This document shows, piece after piece, positions 7,941-17,354 of a stretch of DNA of 64,000 bases. Source of the stretch: JACVRW01 sp034664125 (lineage in GTDB: Bacteria > Actinomycetota > Thermoleophilia > Solirubrobacterales > Thermoleophilaceae). The position numbers were made by a program, and so were the translations under genes. Each line of letters opens with the position of its first letter. Position 1 is the first letter of the stretch. The stretch spans positions 49,338 to 113,337 of the forward strand of contig JAXDIG010000039.1 of NCBI GenBank assembly GCA_034664125.1, read 5' to 3'. A model generated the notes under the pieces. The model was given only the letters and a program-made list of their open reading frames with translations. It did not search any database and was not told the origin of the DNA.

Positions 7941-10448
7941 GTGCCACGCAGGAAGCTCATCGCCGTCGCAGCCGCCCTGGCAGTGCTCGCCGGGGCGGGC
8001 GCCGCGCATGCGGCCTCGACGCTCTCCACCTCGGACCGCCTGGGCGACCGCCGCTACGTCGCAGCCGGCGAGCGCGCCTACGTCGTCGGCAGCGAAGCTG
8101 GCGGCTTCCCCGCGACGGGCTGGCACATCCGCGGTGAGATGGGCGGTATCTGGAGTCCGCCGCTCAAGCTCGTTGACGGGGTGTGGTTCGCCCTCGACGG
8201 CAAGTGGACCGGCCCGGCAACGCGCTTCACCAGTGGCTCGGGGTACATCGCCATGGACCTGCCCGCTCCGGCCGGGCTCGACGCGCGCCGGGTCGAGTTC
8301 GTGCCGGACGGCAGGCGCGCGGTCCTGATCGGCTTGCGCCTGCGGTCCACGGGAGCGCAGCGGCGCGTGAGCGTGACCGTGGACGCCCACTCCGAGCTGA
8401 TCAGCGCCTACCCGTGGGGCTGGACCGCGCCGACGGCGGGCGACTTCAACCTGCCCGACACCGCCTCGGCGGACGGCAGGCGGCTGCTGTTCCGCGATCA
8501 GGGCCGACCGCCGGTCGCGAACGCCGAGGCGCACGACTGGGCCAGCCTGGTCGGCGCCCGCGAGCGGCCGGTGCAGACGGCCACCGGAACGGCCTTCCGC
8601 GGCCCGCAGGACCCGCCGGTCGTCTGCCCCGGCGACGGCCCGGCGCCCGAGCACTGCGACGACAGCGTCTTCGGCAAGGGCGCCGGCGGGGAGCTGCGCT
8701 ACAGGCTGACGGTGCCCGCCGGGCGGACGCGGACTCTGTGGGTGGCGGTGGCGGGATCGGATCAGGGCGTGGCGGCCGCCCGCTCCGAGCACGCGGCGGC
8801 GCTGCGCGATCCCGAGGCGGCCCTGGCGGCCAAGCTGGCCAAGCGCAGGAAGCTCGCGGCCCGCACGCGGGTGGAGCTGCCCGGCGATCCGCTGCTCGCG
8901 CAGGGCATCGAGTGGTCCAAGCAGAACCTGGCCGACTCGGTGCAGCTCGCGGAGGATCTCGCCGCTAGGCCGGTCGCCGAGGGGAAGCAGTACCCCGCCT
9001 CCGTGGGGACGGTGCCGCGTGCGCGCTTCATCGGCGCCGGGTTCCCCGACTACCCGTGGCTGTTCGCGACCGACGGCGAGTACACGGCCTTCGCCGCCGT
9101 TGCGGCCGGCCAGTTCGAGCCGATCGAGGACCACCTGCGGGCGCTGCGCGACGTGAGCGTCCTGATCAACGGCGACAGCGGCAAGATCGTGCACGAGGTG
9201 GCCACCGACGGCAGCGTCTACTTCGGCACCAACGCGGAGGCCGGGAACACCGACGAAACCGCCAAGTTCCCGAGCGCGCTAGCGCTGGTGTGGCGGTGGA
9301 CCGGGGACGACGGCTTCCGCGACGAGCTCTACGGCCAGGCCGTGCGCGGAATGCACTACGTCGTGGACCAGCTCGACGCCGACGGCGACGGCTGGCCGGA
9401 GGGCCTCGGCAACGTCGAGCGCACGGGCATGGGGGAGGAGAAGCTCGACAACAGCGTCTACACGATCCGCGGGCTCTACGACCTGGCGGATCTGGCGCGC
9501 TCGAAGGACGACGGCGCCACGGCGGCCTGGGCCGAGTCACACGCCCGCAGCGCCGAGGCGGCCTTCGAGGGCGCCTGGTGGATGCCCGCCGTGCCCCAGC
9601 ACGCGGACTCGCTGGACGACCCGGGCGACGTGCAGGTGCAGCAGCGGCACTGGATCGGCGTGACGCCGATGGAGGTCGAGCTGCTCAAGGCGGGGCGCGC
9701 CGCGCCCGGGCTGACCACGCGCGAGCACGGCACGGCGGCCCTGGCGGTGCGTGAGACGGACTGCTACTCGGGCGACTTCGGGCTCTACCACACGGGCGCG
9801 GCAGGCTGCGACGGAGGCCCGCCCGGCACCGGAGAGCAGCAGGTCTTCACGCTCAACAGCGCGGTGATGGCGGTCGGCGAGGGCAACTACGGGCGCCTCG
9901 GCGCCGACCAGCAGCGCCGCTACACGAGCGCCAACCGCCGCCTCCAGCTGCCCGAGCCCGACGAGCAGCCGGGCGCGATGGGTGAGGTCGCGCCGTCGCC
10001 CGCCTACGGCCGCTCGATCGACCGGCCCTTCTACGACCGAGCCATGGTGCTGCAGGCCTGGGGCAACTACGGCACGCTCTGGCCGGTTGTGCACCAGCAG
10101 TTGGGCGTCCGGCCGGACCTCGGTCGCGGCCGGCTGGAGGTCACACCGCAGCTGCCGCCCTACGAGCAGCGCATCGCCGGGCGCGCCATCCGCCTCGGAG
10201 GCGGAGCGATCGACGTCTTTGCCGCTCGCGGCGATCGCGCCTACCGCACCGTGGTGGACGCAGGGGCGAAGCTGAGCGAGCTGACCCTTGGAGCGACGCT
10301 GCCCCTGGAAGCGCAGGTGGAGCGCGTGCTGCTCGACGGCCGGACGGTGCCGGGCCGGCTGCACGAGACGAACCGCGGCCTCGAGGTGCTGGCCCGCGTC
10401 AGCGGCGATGCCGGCGGCAGGCACACGCTCGTGGTGGAAACGCGCTAA
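7941..10448 (+). CDS. Secreted six-hairpin (alpha/alpha) glycoside hydrolase-like protein
   Basis: An 835-residue protein with a Sec signal peptide (residues 1-24, ending AGAAHA|A). An N-terminal beta-sandwich-like region (~30-300) precedes an (alpha/alpha)6-barrel resembling debranching enzyme/GH15/GH63-type catalytic domains. PWLFATDGEYTAFAAV (Asp ~378) matches the conserved WFGRD-like substrate-site strand, and GDGWPEGLGNVE is a typical barrel loop; a beta-rich tail follows. The role is probably extracellular oligosaccharide or polysaccharide cleavage; linkage specificity cannot be read. It starts at GTG with GGGAGAGAG directly upstream. Confidence 0.75.
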   Translation: MPRRKLIAVAAALAVLAGAGAAHAASTLSTSDRLGDRRYVAAGERAYVVGSEAGGFPATGWHIRGEMGGIWSPPLKLVDGVWFALDGKWTGPATRFTSGSGYIAMDLPAPAGLDARRVEFVPDGRRAVLIGLRLRSTGAQRRVSVTVDAHSELISAYPWGWTAPTAGDFNLPDTASADGRRLLFRDQGRPPVANAEAHDWASLVGARERPVQTATGTAFRGPQDPPVVCPGDGPAPEHCDDSVFGKGAGGELRYRLTVPAGRTRTLWVAVAGSDQGVAAARSEHAAALRDPEAALAAKLAKRRKLAARTRVELPGDPLLAQGIEWSKQNLADSVQLAEDLAARPVAEGKQYPASVGTVPRARFIGAGFPDYPWLFATDGEYTAFAAVAAGQFEPIEDHLRALRDVSVLINGDSGKIVHEVATDGSVYFGTNAEAGNTDETAKFPSALALVWRWTGDDGFRDELYGQAVRGMHYVVDQLDADGDGWPEGLGNVERTGMGEEKLDNSVYTIRGLYDLADLARSKDDGATAAWAESHARSAEAAFEGAWWMPAVPQHADSLDDPGDVQVQQRHWIGVTPMEVELLKAGRAAPGLTTREHGTAALAVRETDCYSGDFGLYHTGAAGCDGGPPGTGEQQVFTLNSAVMAVGEGNYGRLGADQQRRYTSANRRLQLPEPDEQPGAMGEVAPSPAYGRSIDRPFYDRAMVLQAWGNYGTLWPVVHQQLGVRPDLGRGRLEVTPQLPPYEQRIAGRAIRLGGGAIDVFAARGDRAYRTVVDAGAKLSELTLGATLPLEAQVERVLLDGRTVPGRLHETNRGLEVLARVSGDAGGRHTLVVETR

Positions 10449-10530
10449 CAGCGGCAACCGAGGGCGGCCAAATCCGAGTGTGGTCGTCAAACCGCGCGCA
10501 TATGACGCAAATCGGAACACTCACTCCCGG
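10447..10530. repeat. Dispersed palindromic intergenic repeat, copy A
   Basis: This repeat sits between convergent genes. CCGAGTGTGG (10474-10483) is followed by the core GCGCGCATATGACGCAAATCG in two parts at 10494-10514, then a degenerate right arm AACACTC. Just upstream is GCGGCAACCGAGGG (10451-10464), a motif also seen near copy C and at 49764. The core differs from copy C at one position. It may double as a bidirectional terminator. Confidence 0.6.
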
Positions 10531-10546
10531 GGGCCGGGGCTAGACG

Positions 10547-11641
10547 TTAGGACCCGGCCGTGCGCAGCGCCCGCGAGCGCGCTCGCTCGCCGAGCGCGAA
10601 GCGCGGCTCGGGTTCGGCCTCGCCGGCCAGGGCGCGCGCGGCGTGGTCGGCCATCGCCGGGCCGTGCTTGTAGCCGTGGCCCGAGCCGCCGCCGAGCAGC
10701 CAGACGCGCTCGTGCTCGGGGTGGCGGGCGAACAGGAAGTTGCCGTCGGCGGTGAGCGAGTAGTGGCAGCTGGGCGCCGAGCGCACCGGCGTGCCGGCGA
10801 GGGCAGGGAAACGGGCGGCGAGGTACTCGCGGGCGGCGGCCACGCTCGCCTCGGGGGCGAGCGCGGCGCGCAGGCCCGGCTCCACCGTCTGGCCCTCGCG
10901 GTCGGACGCGACCTTCATGCCGTACGGCTCGATCGCGCCGTGGCCGTACACGCTCGCATCGAAGTCGATCCACCCAGGGACGGGCGGCGAGGACCACTCC
11001 GGCCCGGCCTCGAAGAGCACCGCGTCCTGGCGGGTGACCCGCATCCGCACGTGGTCGGGGAAGAGCCCGGCCAGCCAGGCGCCGCAGGCCCACACGACGT
11101 GGTCGGCCTCGAGGTGGCGCCCGTCCACCACCGCGCCCCCGCCCTCGGACCGCACCTCGCCGCGCTCCAGCCGCAATCCGCCCTCGCGGGCTCGCGCGAC
11201 CAGCGCCCGCACGCCGTCGCCTGCCCGCAGCACGCCCGCCGCGGGCTCGAGCAGGGCGAAGGCGAGGTCGTCCGTGGCCAGGCTGGGAAACAGCCGCGCC
11301 GCCTCGGCCGGGTCGAGCCGCTCGACCGGGATGCCCTGGTCGCGCAGCACCCGCTCGCTGTCGCTCTCCCAGCCGCCCTCGCGGCGGGCGAACCAGACGA
11401 GGCCCGCCTCCACGAGCACCCCAAGCTCGCGCCACCGCTCGCGCGCACGCCAGGCCGACGCCGCGTAGAAGCCATCGGCGCCGTGCGAATAGCGCACCAG
11501 CCGCGTCTCGCCGCCGGACTCGGAGCGAGGGTCGCCTGGCTCGAAGCGGTCGACGAGCGTGACCTCCCACCCGCGGCCGACCAGGTTGTCGGCCAGCGCC
11601 GCGCCGAAGACGCCCGCTCCGACGATCAGGGCGGAGGCCAC
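10547..11641 (-). CDS. FAD-dependent oxidoreductase, DAO/sarcosine oxidase-like
   Basis: A 364-residue D-amino-acid-oxidase-fold protein. The N-terminal dinucleotide-binding motif is ALIVGAGVFGAALADNL followed by an acidic strand end, VTLVDRF. SGGETRLVRYSH resembles the flavin-attachment region of monomeric sarcosine/N-methyltryptophan oxidases. The C-terminal FAD motif is LLGGGSGHGYKHGPAMAD. It probably oxidises a secondary amine or amino acid; the substrate is open. Its GTG start lies 4 nt after the stop of the carboxylase alpha gene, so it is the second gene of that unit. Confidence 0.88.
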   Translation of the reverse strand: MASALIVGAGVFGAALADNLVGRGWEVTLVDRFEPGDPRSESGGETRLVRYSHGADGFYAASAWRARERWRELGVLVEAGLVWFARREGGWESDSERVLRDQGIPVERLDPAEAARLFPSLATDDLAFALLEPAAGVLRAGDGVRALVARAREGGLRLERGEVRSEGGGAVVDGRHLEADHVVWACGAWLAGLFPDHVRMRVTRQDAVLFEAGPEWSSPPVPGWIDFDASVYGHGAIEPYGMKVASDREGQTVEPGLRAALAPEASVAAAREYLAARFPALAGTPVRSAPSCHYSLTADGNFLFARHPEHERVWLLGGGSGHGYKHGPAMADHAARALAGEAEPEPRFALGERARSRALRTAGS

Positions 11642-11645
11642 AGCG

Positions 11646-13406
11646 CTATTTGATGACGGCGATCGTGTCGCCGGTGGCGATCGAGCCGCCCTCGGACACG
11701 CCCAGCTCCTCGACTGTGCCGGACGACGGGGCGGTGATCTCGTTCTCCATCTTCATCGCCTCGATCACGCAGATCAGCGCGCCCTCCTCGACCTGCGCGC
11801 CCTTCTCCACGGCCACCTTGAGGACCGTGCCCTGGATCGGCGAGACGAGCTGCCCGGGGGCGCCGCCCCCGCCGCCGCCCGCCTTGCGCTCGCGGCGCGG
11901 CGCCTTCTTCGCGGCACCCGCGGGCGCGGCGCCGTTTGCCGCCACAGCGGCGCCGATCACCTTGACGTCGAACCTGCGACCGGACACCTCGACGGCGTAC
12001 TTGCGCTCGATCGTCTCCTCGGCCTCCTCGCCGTCCGTCTCCGCCGCCGGGAACGCCAACTGCTTGAGCCAGTCCTTGTCCTCCACGAGGTCGCGGCAGG
12101 TTTCGCCGTTGCGCCACTGGTCGGTCGCGAGCAATGCCTCGTGGAACGGGATCAGCGTCTTCAGGCCGCCGATCTCGAACTCGCCGAGCGCCCTCAGCAT
12201 GCGCCGCGTCGACGCCTCGCGGTCCACGTCCCAGACGATCAGCTTGCCGATCATCGGGTCGTACAGCGGCAGGACCTCGTAACCCGCGTCTGCGCCCGAG
12301 TCGACGCGCGTGAACGGTCCGGCCGGCTCGCGGTAGGACTCGATGCGCCCGGGCGCGGGGGCGAAGTTCTTCGAGGCGTCCTCGGCGTTGATGCGGCACT
12401 CGATCGCGTGGCCGCGCAGCACCACGTCCTGCTGCGCGTAGGCGAGCGGCTCGCCCGCGGCGATCTTGACCTGCTCGCGCACGATGTCGATGCCGGTGAC
12501 CATCTCCGTGACGCAGTGCTCCACCTGCACGCGCGTGTTCATCTCGAGGAAGAAGTACTCGCCGTCGGCGAGCAGCCCCTCGATCGTGCCGGCGGAGCGG
12601 TAGCCGACCGCGCGCGCGGCCTCCGTGCCGATCTTGCCGATGCGCTCGCGCAGCGCGGGGTCGACCGCCGGCGCCGGGCTCTCCTCGATCAGCTTCTGGT
12701 GGCGCCGCTGGACCGAGCAGTCGCGCTCGAACAGGTGGATCACGTTGCCCTCGCCGTCGGCCAGGATCTGAACCTCCACGTGGCGCGGATCGGGCAGGTA
12801 GCGCTCGACGTAGACGGTGGGGTCGGAGAAGAACTTCTCGCCCTCGCGCGAGGCGCCCTCGAAGGCCTTCTCCAGCTCGTCCTCCGACTCGGCCACGCGG
12901 AAGCCCTTGCCGCCGCCTCCGCCGGCGGCCTTGATGGCGACGGGGTAGCCGATCGACTCCTCGATCACCTTCCTGGCGTCCTCCACCGACTCGACCGGCT
13001 CGGTGGTCCCCGGCACGATCGGCACGCCCGCGTCGCGCATGATCTCGCGCGCCTTGGTCTTGGAGCCCATCGCGTCGATGGCGCTCGCCGGCGGTCCGAT
13101 GAAGACGATGCCCGCCTTCTCGCAGGCCCGGGCGAAGGCGGCGTTCTCCGCCAGGAAGCCGTAGCCCGGGTGAATCGCCTCGGCGCCCGCCTGCTCGGCG
13201 ACCTCGAGGATCTTGTCCGCCTTCAGGTAGCTCTCGGCCGCCGGGCCGGGGCCGAGCAGGTAGGCCTCACCGGCGCGCCGCACATGGGGCGCGTCGCGGT
13301 CAGGCTCGGAGTAGACCGCCACGCTGGCCACGCCCAGCTCGTCGAGCGTGCGCATGACGCGGATAGCGATCTCACCGCGGTTGGCAACGAGAACCTTGGT
13401 GAACAT
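11646..13406 (-). CDS. Acyl-CoA (acetyl/propionyl) carboxylase alpha subunit: biotin carboxylase-BCCP fusion
   Basis: A 586-residue actinobacterial-type alpha subunit. It starts MFTKVLVANRGEIAIRVMR; the ATP-grasp biotin carboxylase carries VAIKAAGGGGGKGFRV and FLEMNTRVQVEH, and the C-terminal BCCP domain carries EAMKMENEI with the biotinylated Lys at ~552. A Gly-rich linker precedes the BCCP. It carboxylates biotin and feeds a beta subunit such as the one at 29947. The start at 13406 matches the family; the longer upstream frame is antisense to the next gene. GATAACCT 11 nt upstream is shared with the beta-subunit gene. Confidence 0.95.
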   Translation of the reverse strand: MFTKVLVANRGEIAIRVMRTLDELGVASVAVYSEPDRDAPHVRRAGEAYLLGPGPAAESYLKADKILEVAEQAGAEAIHPGYGFLAENAAFARACEKAGIVFIGPPASAIDAMGSKTKAREIMRDAGVPIVPGTTEPVESVEDARKVIEESIGYPVAIKAAGGGGGKGFRVAESEDELEKAFEGASREGEKFFSDPTVYVERYLPDPRHVEVQILADGEGNVIHLFERDCSVQRRHQKLIEESPAPAVDPALRERIGKIGTEAARAVGYRSAGTIEGLLADGEYFFLEMNTRVQVEHCVTEMVTGIDIVREQVKIAAGEPLAYAQQDVVLRGHAIECRINAEDASKNFAPAPGRIESYREPAGPFTRVDSGADAGYEVLPLYDPMIGKLIVWDVDREASTRRMLRALGEFEIGGLKTLIPFHEALLATDQWRNGETCRDLVEDKDWLKQLAFPAAETDGEEAEETIERKYAVEVSGRRFDVKVIGAAVAANGAAPAGAAKKAPRRERKAGGGGGGAPGQLVSPIQGTVLKVAVEKGAQVEEGALICVIEAMKMENEITAPSSGTVEELGVSEGGSIATGDTIAVIK

Positions 13407-13433
13407 CGGGGCCGAAGAGGTTATCGTCGGGCC
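13407..13433. promoter_or_regulatory. Overlapping divergent promoters, carboxylase alpha / S33-type hydrolase 1
   Basis: In a gap of only 27 bp, TATCGT (13422-13427) lies 6 nt before the ATG at 13434 on the plus strand. TAACCT (rc of 13418-13423) lies 11 nt before the ATG at 13406 on the minus strand. The two hexamers overlap, so both genes may compete for the same polymerase site. Confidence 0.45.
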
Positions 13434-15377
13434 ATGACGCGCGGCCGCACGCTGGTGGCGCTGGCGATCGCGGGTGCCGCGGTGGCGCTGCCGGCGCAGG
13501 CGAGCGCCGCGTTGCGCTGGCACGAATGCGAGGAGGGCGGGTACCAGTGCGCTCGGCTCGGCGTGCCGCTCGACCGCAGCGGAATGGTCGCCGGGAGCGT
13601 GTCGCTGCACGTGGTGCGCGCCCACGTCCGGCGCGGGCAGGGGCAGGACGGGGTGACGCTCCTCTTCGGCGGTGAGCCGGGCGAGGCGGCCACCACCCGC
13701 TTCGCGGGCGAGTACTCGAGCGAGCTGCTCGACACGCTCGCTGATGGCGGCCCTGGCAACCGCATCGTCGTCTTCGACCAGCGCGGCACGGGTGGGTCAG
13801 GGGCGCTGCGCTGCCGCGACCTGCAGGCCGCGACGCCAACGGACCTCGGCCGCGAGGCCGAGGCCTGCGCGACGCTGCTTGGAGCCCGGCGCGGCTTCTA
13901 CCGGACCAGCGACAGCGTGGCGGACATCGAGTCCCTGCGCGCCGAGCTCGGCGTGGAGCGGCTCACGCTCGTCGCCATCGGGTACGGCGCCTACGTCGCG
14001 CAGCGCTACGCCCTGAGCCATCCCGACCGGGTCGAGCGGCTCGTGCTCGACTCGCCCGTCGACGCGGCCGGGGTCGATCCGCTCATGCGCGACTCTCTTG
14101 CAGCCGCCCGAAGGGTGCTGCGGCTGGTCTGCCGCAACGGCTGCGGCTCGTTCACGCGCGACCCCGTGGCGGATACCGAGCGGCTGATCGCGCGCATGGC
14201 CGGAGGTCCGCTGCGGGGTTACGTGGTCGGCAGCGACGGCAGGCGCCGCCCGGCGACGCTCACGCCCCAGGAGCTGCTCTTCACGATCGGGGGCGGCGAC
14301 GCCGACATCTTCTCTCGCTCGGACTACCCGGCCGCGGTGGTGTCCGCGCTGCGCGGCGACACGGCCCCGCTGTTCCGCCTGAAGCTCCGTGCCGTGCTGG
14401 CCGCGAAGCAGAGCCTCCCGGCGGTGTCCAGCACGGCCACGCGTGCCGCGGTGCTCTGCGAGGAGGCCCGCTTTCCCTGGGCCTGGCACGCGGGTCCCGC
14501 GGAGCGCGCCGCGGCGGCCGACAGTTCGGCGACGTTGCTGACCGGCGAGCTGGCGCGGCCGTTCGGCGCGGGGGCGGCGATCCGTTCCGACCTCATGCGC
14601 CTGTGCCGGCGCTGGCCCACCGCGTCGCCGGAGCCCCCCTCGGAGCCCGGCGCGATGCCAGACGTGCCGGTGCTGGTGCTGGCCGCCGACTCGCACATCC
14701 GCGCGCCGCTCGAAACCGCACGGCGCACGGCGAGGCGCTTCGCGAGATCGCAGCTGCTGGCGGCGCCGACGCTGTTCGGCACGCCGCTGACCGGCGTGGG
14801 GACTTGCGTTTCCCGTGCGCTGAAGCGTTTCCTCGCCGGACGCGGCATCGCCAGGCGCTGCGCGGGGCGCGGGGTGTTCGTCCGGGCCGGGAGGCCGCTG
14901 CCCACCTCGATGGATCGGCTGCGTCCGGTGCGCGGCGTGTCAGGGCGGCGCGGGCGGCTCCTGCGCGCTGTCGCGCTCACTTTCTCGGAGTGGGCCGACG
15001 ACATCTACTCCCTAATCCTGCGGAATCCACAGGAAGACTTGGGGGCACAGCAGCTGCGCGGCGGCGGCCTGCGAGGGGGGCGGTGGGCGCTCGGCAAGCG
15101 GCACGCGCTGCTCGACCGGTTCGAATTCGTCCCGGGCGTGCGCCTGAGCATCGCGGCGCTCACGGGGGAGAATGGCTACACCATGAAAGTCGACGGGCCG
15201 GGGCGACTCGACGGCCGGCTGGCGGTCGGGGAGACGGACGACGACGACCTCGACTACGTGGTGCGCGGGCGCATCGGCGGCAAACGCGTGCGGGCGCGGC
15301 TGACGTTCCACTCGCGGTTGCTGGACGCGTTCAGCGTCGAGGGCTCGGCGGCGAGTCGCAACCGGCTGGGCCTGTGA
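13434..15377 (+). CDS. Secreted S33-type alpha/beta hydrolase paralogue 1, catalytic triad lost
   Basis: A 647-residue secreted protein (signal peptide residues 1-25, ending ASA) and a clear paralogue of the two genes downstream. The fold is kept: VVFDQRGTGGSG, GVERLTLVAIGYGAYVAQ, RVERLVLDSPVDAAG and the Cys-containing helix LVCRNGCGSF. The triad is not: the nucleophile Ser is Gly183 (IGYGAY instead of GVSYGT), the Asp position is His421 (ADSHIRA) and the His position is Gly449 (TLFGTPL). The oxyanion GGPG also reads GGEPG. It is therefore probably a non-hydrolytic binding or regulatory protein. It overlaps the next gene by GTGA. Confidence 0.88.
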   Translation: MTRGRTLVALAIAGAAVALPAQASAALRWHECEEGGYQCARLGVPLDRSGMVAGSVSLHVVRAHVRRGQGQDGVTLLFGGEPGEAATTRFAGEYSSELLDTLADGGPGNRIVVFDQRGTGGSGALRCRDLQAATPTDLGREAEACATLLGARRGFYRTSDSVADIESLRAELGVERLTLVAIGYGAYVAQRYALSHPDRVERLVLDSPVDAAGVDPLMRDSLAAARRVLRLVCRNGCGSFTRDPVADTERLIARMAGGPLRGYVVGSDGRRRPATLTPQELLFTIGGGDADIFSRSDYPAAVVSALRGDTAPLFRLKLRAVLAAKQSLPAVSSTATRAAVLCEEARFPWAWHAGPAERAAAADSSATLLTGELARPFGAGAAIRSDLMRLCRRWPTASPEPPSEPGAMPDVPVLVLAADSHIRAPLETARRTARRFARSQLLAAPTLFGTPLTGVGTCVSRALKRFLAGRGIARRCAGRGVFVRAGRPLPTSMDRLRPVRGVSGRRGRLLRAVALTFSEWADDIYSLILRNPQEDLGAQQLRGGGLRGGRWALGKRHALLDRFEFVPGVRLSIAALTGENGYTMKVDGPGRLDGRLAVGETDDDDLDYVVRGRIGGKRVRARLTFHSRLLDAFSVEGSAASRNRLGL

Positions 15378-17320
15378 GGCGCGCGGCCGCTCTAGCCGTG
15401 GTTGCGCTCGCGACGCTCGCGGTGCCCGCCACGGCCGGCGCGCAGCTGAGCCTGCGGCCGTGCGGGAAGGTCGAGTGCGGGCGCCTCTCGGTACCGCTCG
15501 ACCGAACGGGCGCGATGCCCGGCGGCGTCTCGCTCTACGTGGAGCGCCAGGGCGCCGCCCGGCGACCGGCGCTGGGCGTCACGCTGCTGCTGGCGGGTGG
15601 GCCCGGACAGCCCTCCGCCCGTACCTACAACGACGGGTCGGACAACCCGTACGGCGACTTCCGCGCCTTGACGCCGCGCAACGACATCGTCGCCTTCGAC
15701 GGCCGCGGGACCGGCCGCTCGGGCCTGCTGCGCTGTCCGGAGCTCGAAGCCTCGACCCTGATCGACGCCGGTGCCGAGGCGGCTGCCTGCGCCCGGCGGC
15801 TCGGCCCGCGCCGGGCCTTCTACCGCACGACGGACGCCGCCGACGACATCGAGGCGGTACGCGCCGCGCTCGGCGTGGACAAGCTGACGTTGATCGGCGT
15901 GTCGTACGGGACCTTCCTCGCCCAGGCCTACGCCGCGCGCTATCCCACTCACGTCGAGCGTGTGCTGCTCGACTCCGTGATGGGAATGTCGGGCTGGGAC
16001 CCGTTCTATCTCGACATGTTCCGCGCGGTGCCGCGGGTGCTGCGGGCCGTCTGCCGCCGAAACTGCTCCGGCTTCACCGACGACCCCGTCGCCGACCTCG
16101 GCCGGCTCGTGACTCGACTCGAGAGACGCAGCCTGCGCGGCCGCGTGACGCTGCCGAGCGGACGGCGGAAGCGGTCGGCGCTATCCCGGCAGGAGCTCTT
16201 CTTCACCGTCGTCTCCGGCGACGTCGACGAGCTGTCGCGTGCCGCTTTCCCAGCCGCGGTGGCGTCCGCCCTGCAGGGCGACTCCGCGCCGATCCTGCGA
16301 CTCGAGCGCCACGCTGTCCTCAGCGAGGGTGCGGGTAACCCGCGCGACTTCAGCTCGGGCCTGTACGCGGCCACCACCTGCGAGGAGATCCCGTTTCCCT
16401 GGACGCGCTTCTCAGAGCCGGCCACCCGCTACGCCCAGATCACCCAGGCCGTCGCCCAGATCCCGGCGTCCGCCTTCTACCCCTTCGACGCGGCCACCAC
16501 CGAGGGCAACGACTTCATCCGCATGTGCCGCCGCTGGCCGGAGGCGTCTCCGGCGCCGTACGGCCCGCCGGCCGGGTCGCTCCCGGACGTGCCCGTGCTG
16601 ATGCTCGACGGGCAGATGGACCTGCGCACCTCCGTCGAAGGCGCGCGCAGCGCCGCCGCGGATTGGCCTCACGCACAGGTGCTCACAATCCCGAACACGG
16701 GCCATTCCGTGCTGACCGCCGACTTCAGTCGCTGCTCGCGGCATGCCGCCCGCAGGTTCCTCGCCGGCCAGTCCGTGCCCGCCAGCTGTCGCAGCGGGTC
16801 CTCACCGCTATTCGCCTTCCCGCCCGCCCCGCTGTCGCTGGTCCAGCTGAGGCCGGCGCGGGGCGTGCGCGGAGAGCGCGGCCGTGCGATCAGCGCCGTC
16901 GAGCTGACGCTGTTCGATGTCAGCGTGGAGTACCTGTCCTCGATCCTGGGTGGAGGCGGCCTCGACCTGCACGGGGGCGGCCTGCGCGGCGGCCACTGGT
17001 CGCTCAACCTGGACACGCGCCGGCCGGTGCTGCACATGCACGCGGTCGAGTACATGCCCGGCGTGCGGGTGAGCGGGACGGTCCGTGACCTCGGAACGCG
17101 GCGCGAGCGCTCCAACTTGCAGGTGTCCGGCCCGCGCACGCCGGACGGGGTGCTGCGGATCGGCCCCAGGTGGATAGCCGGCCGCTTGGACGGCAAGCCG
17201 GTGCGCTCGCGCGTGCGCGGCTCGGCGGCGGCCACCGCGGCGGCTGCGGGCTCGAAGCTGTCGCGCACGGAGCTGCTGCGCATGGCGCGCCGGCTGGCGC
17301 AGCGCCCCCGGCTGCGCTGA
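15374..17320 (+). CDS. Secreted S33-type alpha/beta hydrolase (prolyl/tripeptidyl aminopeptidase-like) paralogue 2
   Basis: A 648-residue protein with a signal peptide (ending ATAGA|Q). The intact machinery is visible: oxyanion LLLAGGPGQPS, nucleophile LIGVSYGTFLAQ (Ser177), acid MLDGQMDLRT (Asp416) and base IPNTGHSVLT (His444). The layout resembles secreted SlpD/SlpE-like tripeptidyl aminopeptidases of the S33 family. After the hydrolase fold, ~130 residues form an extra beta-rich module (GGGLRGGHW, EYMPGVRVSGTV). The GTG start overlaps the previous stop by 4 nt, so expression is coupled to the triad-less paralogue. Confidence 0.88.
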   Translation: MRRAAALAVVALATLAVPATAGAQLSLRPCGKVECGRLSVPLDRTGAMPGGVSLYVERQGAARRPALGVTLLLAGGPGQPSARTYNDGSDNPYGDFRALTPRNDIVAFDGRGTGRSGLLRCPELEASTLIDAGAEAAACARRLGPRRAFYRTTDAADDIEAVRAALGVDKLTLIGVSYGTFLAQAYAARYPTHVERVLLDSVMGMSGWDPFYLDMFRAVPRVLRAVCRRNCSGFTDDPVADLGRLVTRLERRSLRGRVTLPSGRRKRSALSRQELFFTVVSGDVDELSRAAFPAAVASALQGDSAPILRLERHAVLSEGAGNPRDFSSGLYAATTCEEIPFPWTRFSEPATRYAQITQAVAQIPASAFYPFDAATTEGNDFIRMCRRWPEASPAPYGPPAGSLPDVPVLMLDGQMDLRTSVEGARSAAADWPHAQVLTIPNTGHSVLTADFSRCSRHAARRFLAGQSVPASCRSGSSPLFAFPPAPLSLVQLRPARGVRGERGRAISAVELTLFDVSVEYLSSILGGGGLDLHGGGLRGGHWSLNLDTRRPVLHMHAVEYMPGVRVSGTVRDLGTRRERSNLQVSGPRTPDGVLRIGPRWIAGRLDGKPVRSRVRGSAAATAAAAGSKLSRTELLRMARRLAQRPRLR

Positions 17321-17342
17321 CACCCGTTCGAGGCGAGGACCC

Positions 17343-17348
17343 CATAAT
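17343..17348 (+). promoter_or_regulatory. -10-like CATAAT before paralogue 3
   Basis: CATAAT, one base from the TATAAT consensus, lies exactly 6 nt before the GTG start at 17355 in a 34-bp gap. The third paralogue therefore may have its own leaderless promoter besides read-through from the first two. Confidence 0.45.
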
Positions 17349-17354
17349 GGGCGC

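Noticed and set aside
11559..13433. Upstream extension of the first S33-type hydrolase frame to 1272 residues
   Set aside because: The extension is antisense to the carboxylase alpha subunit; the signal peptide begins at 13434.
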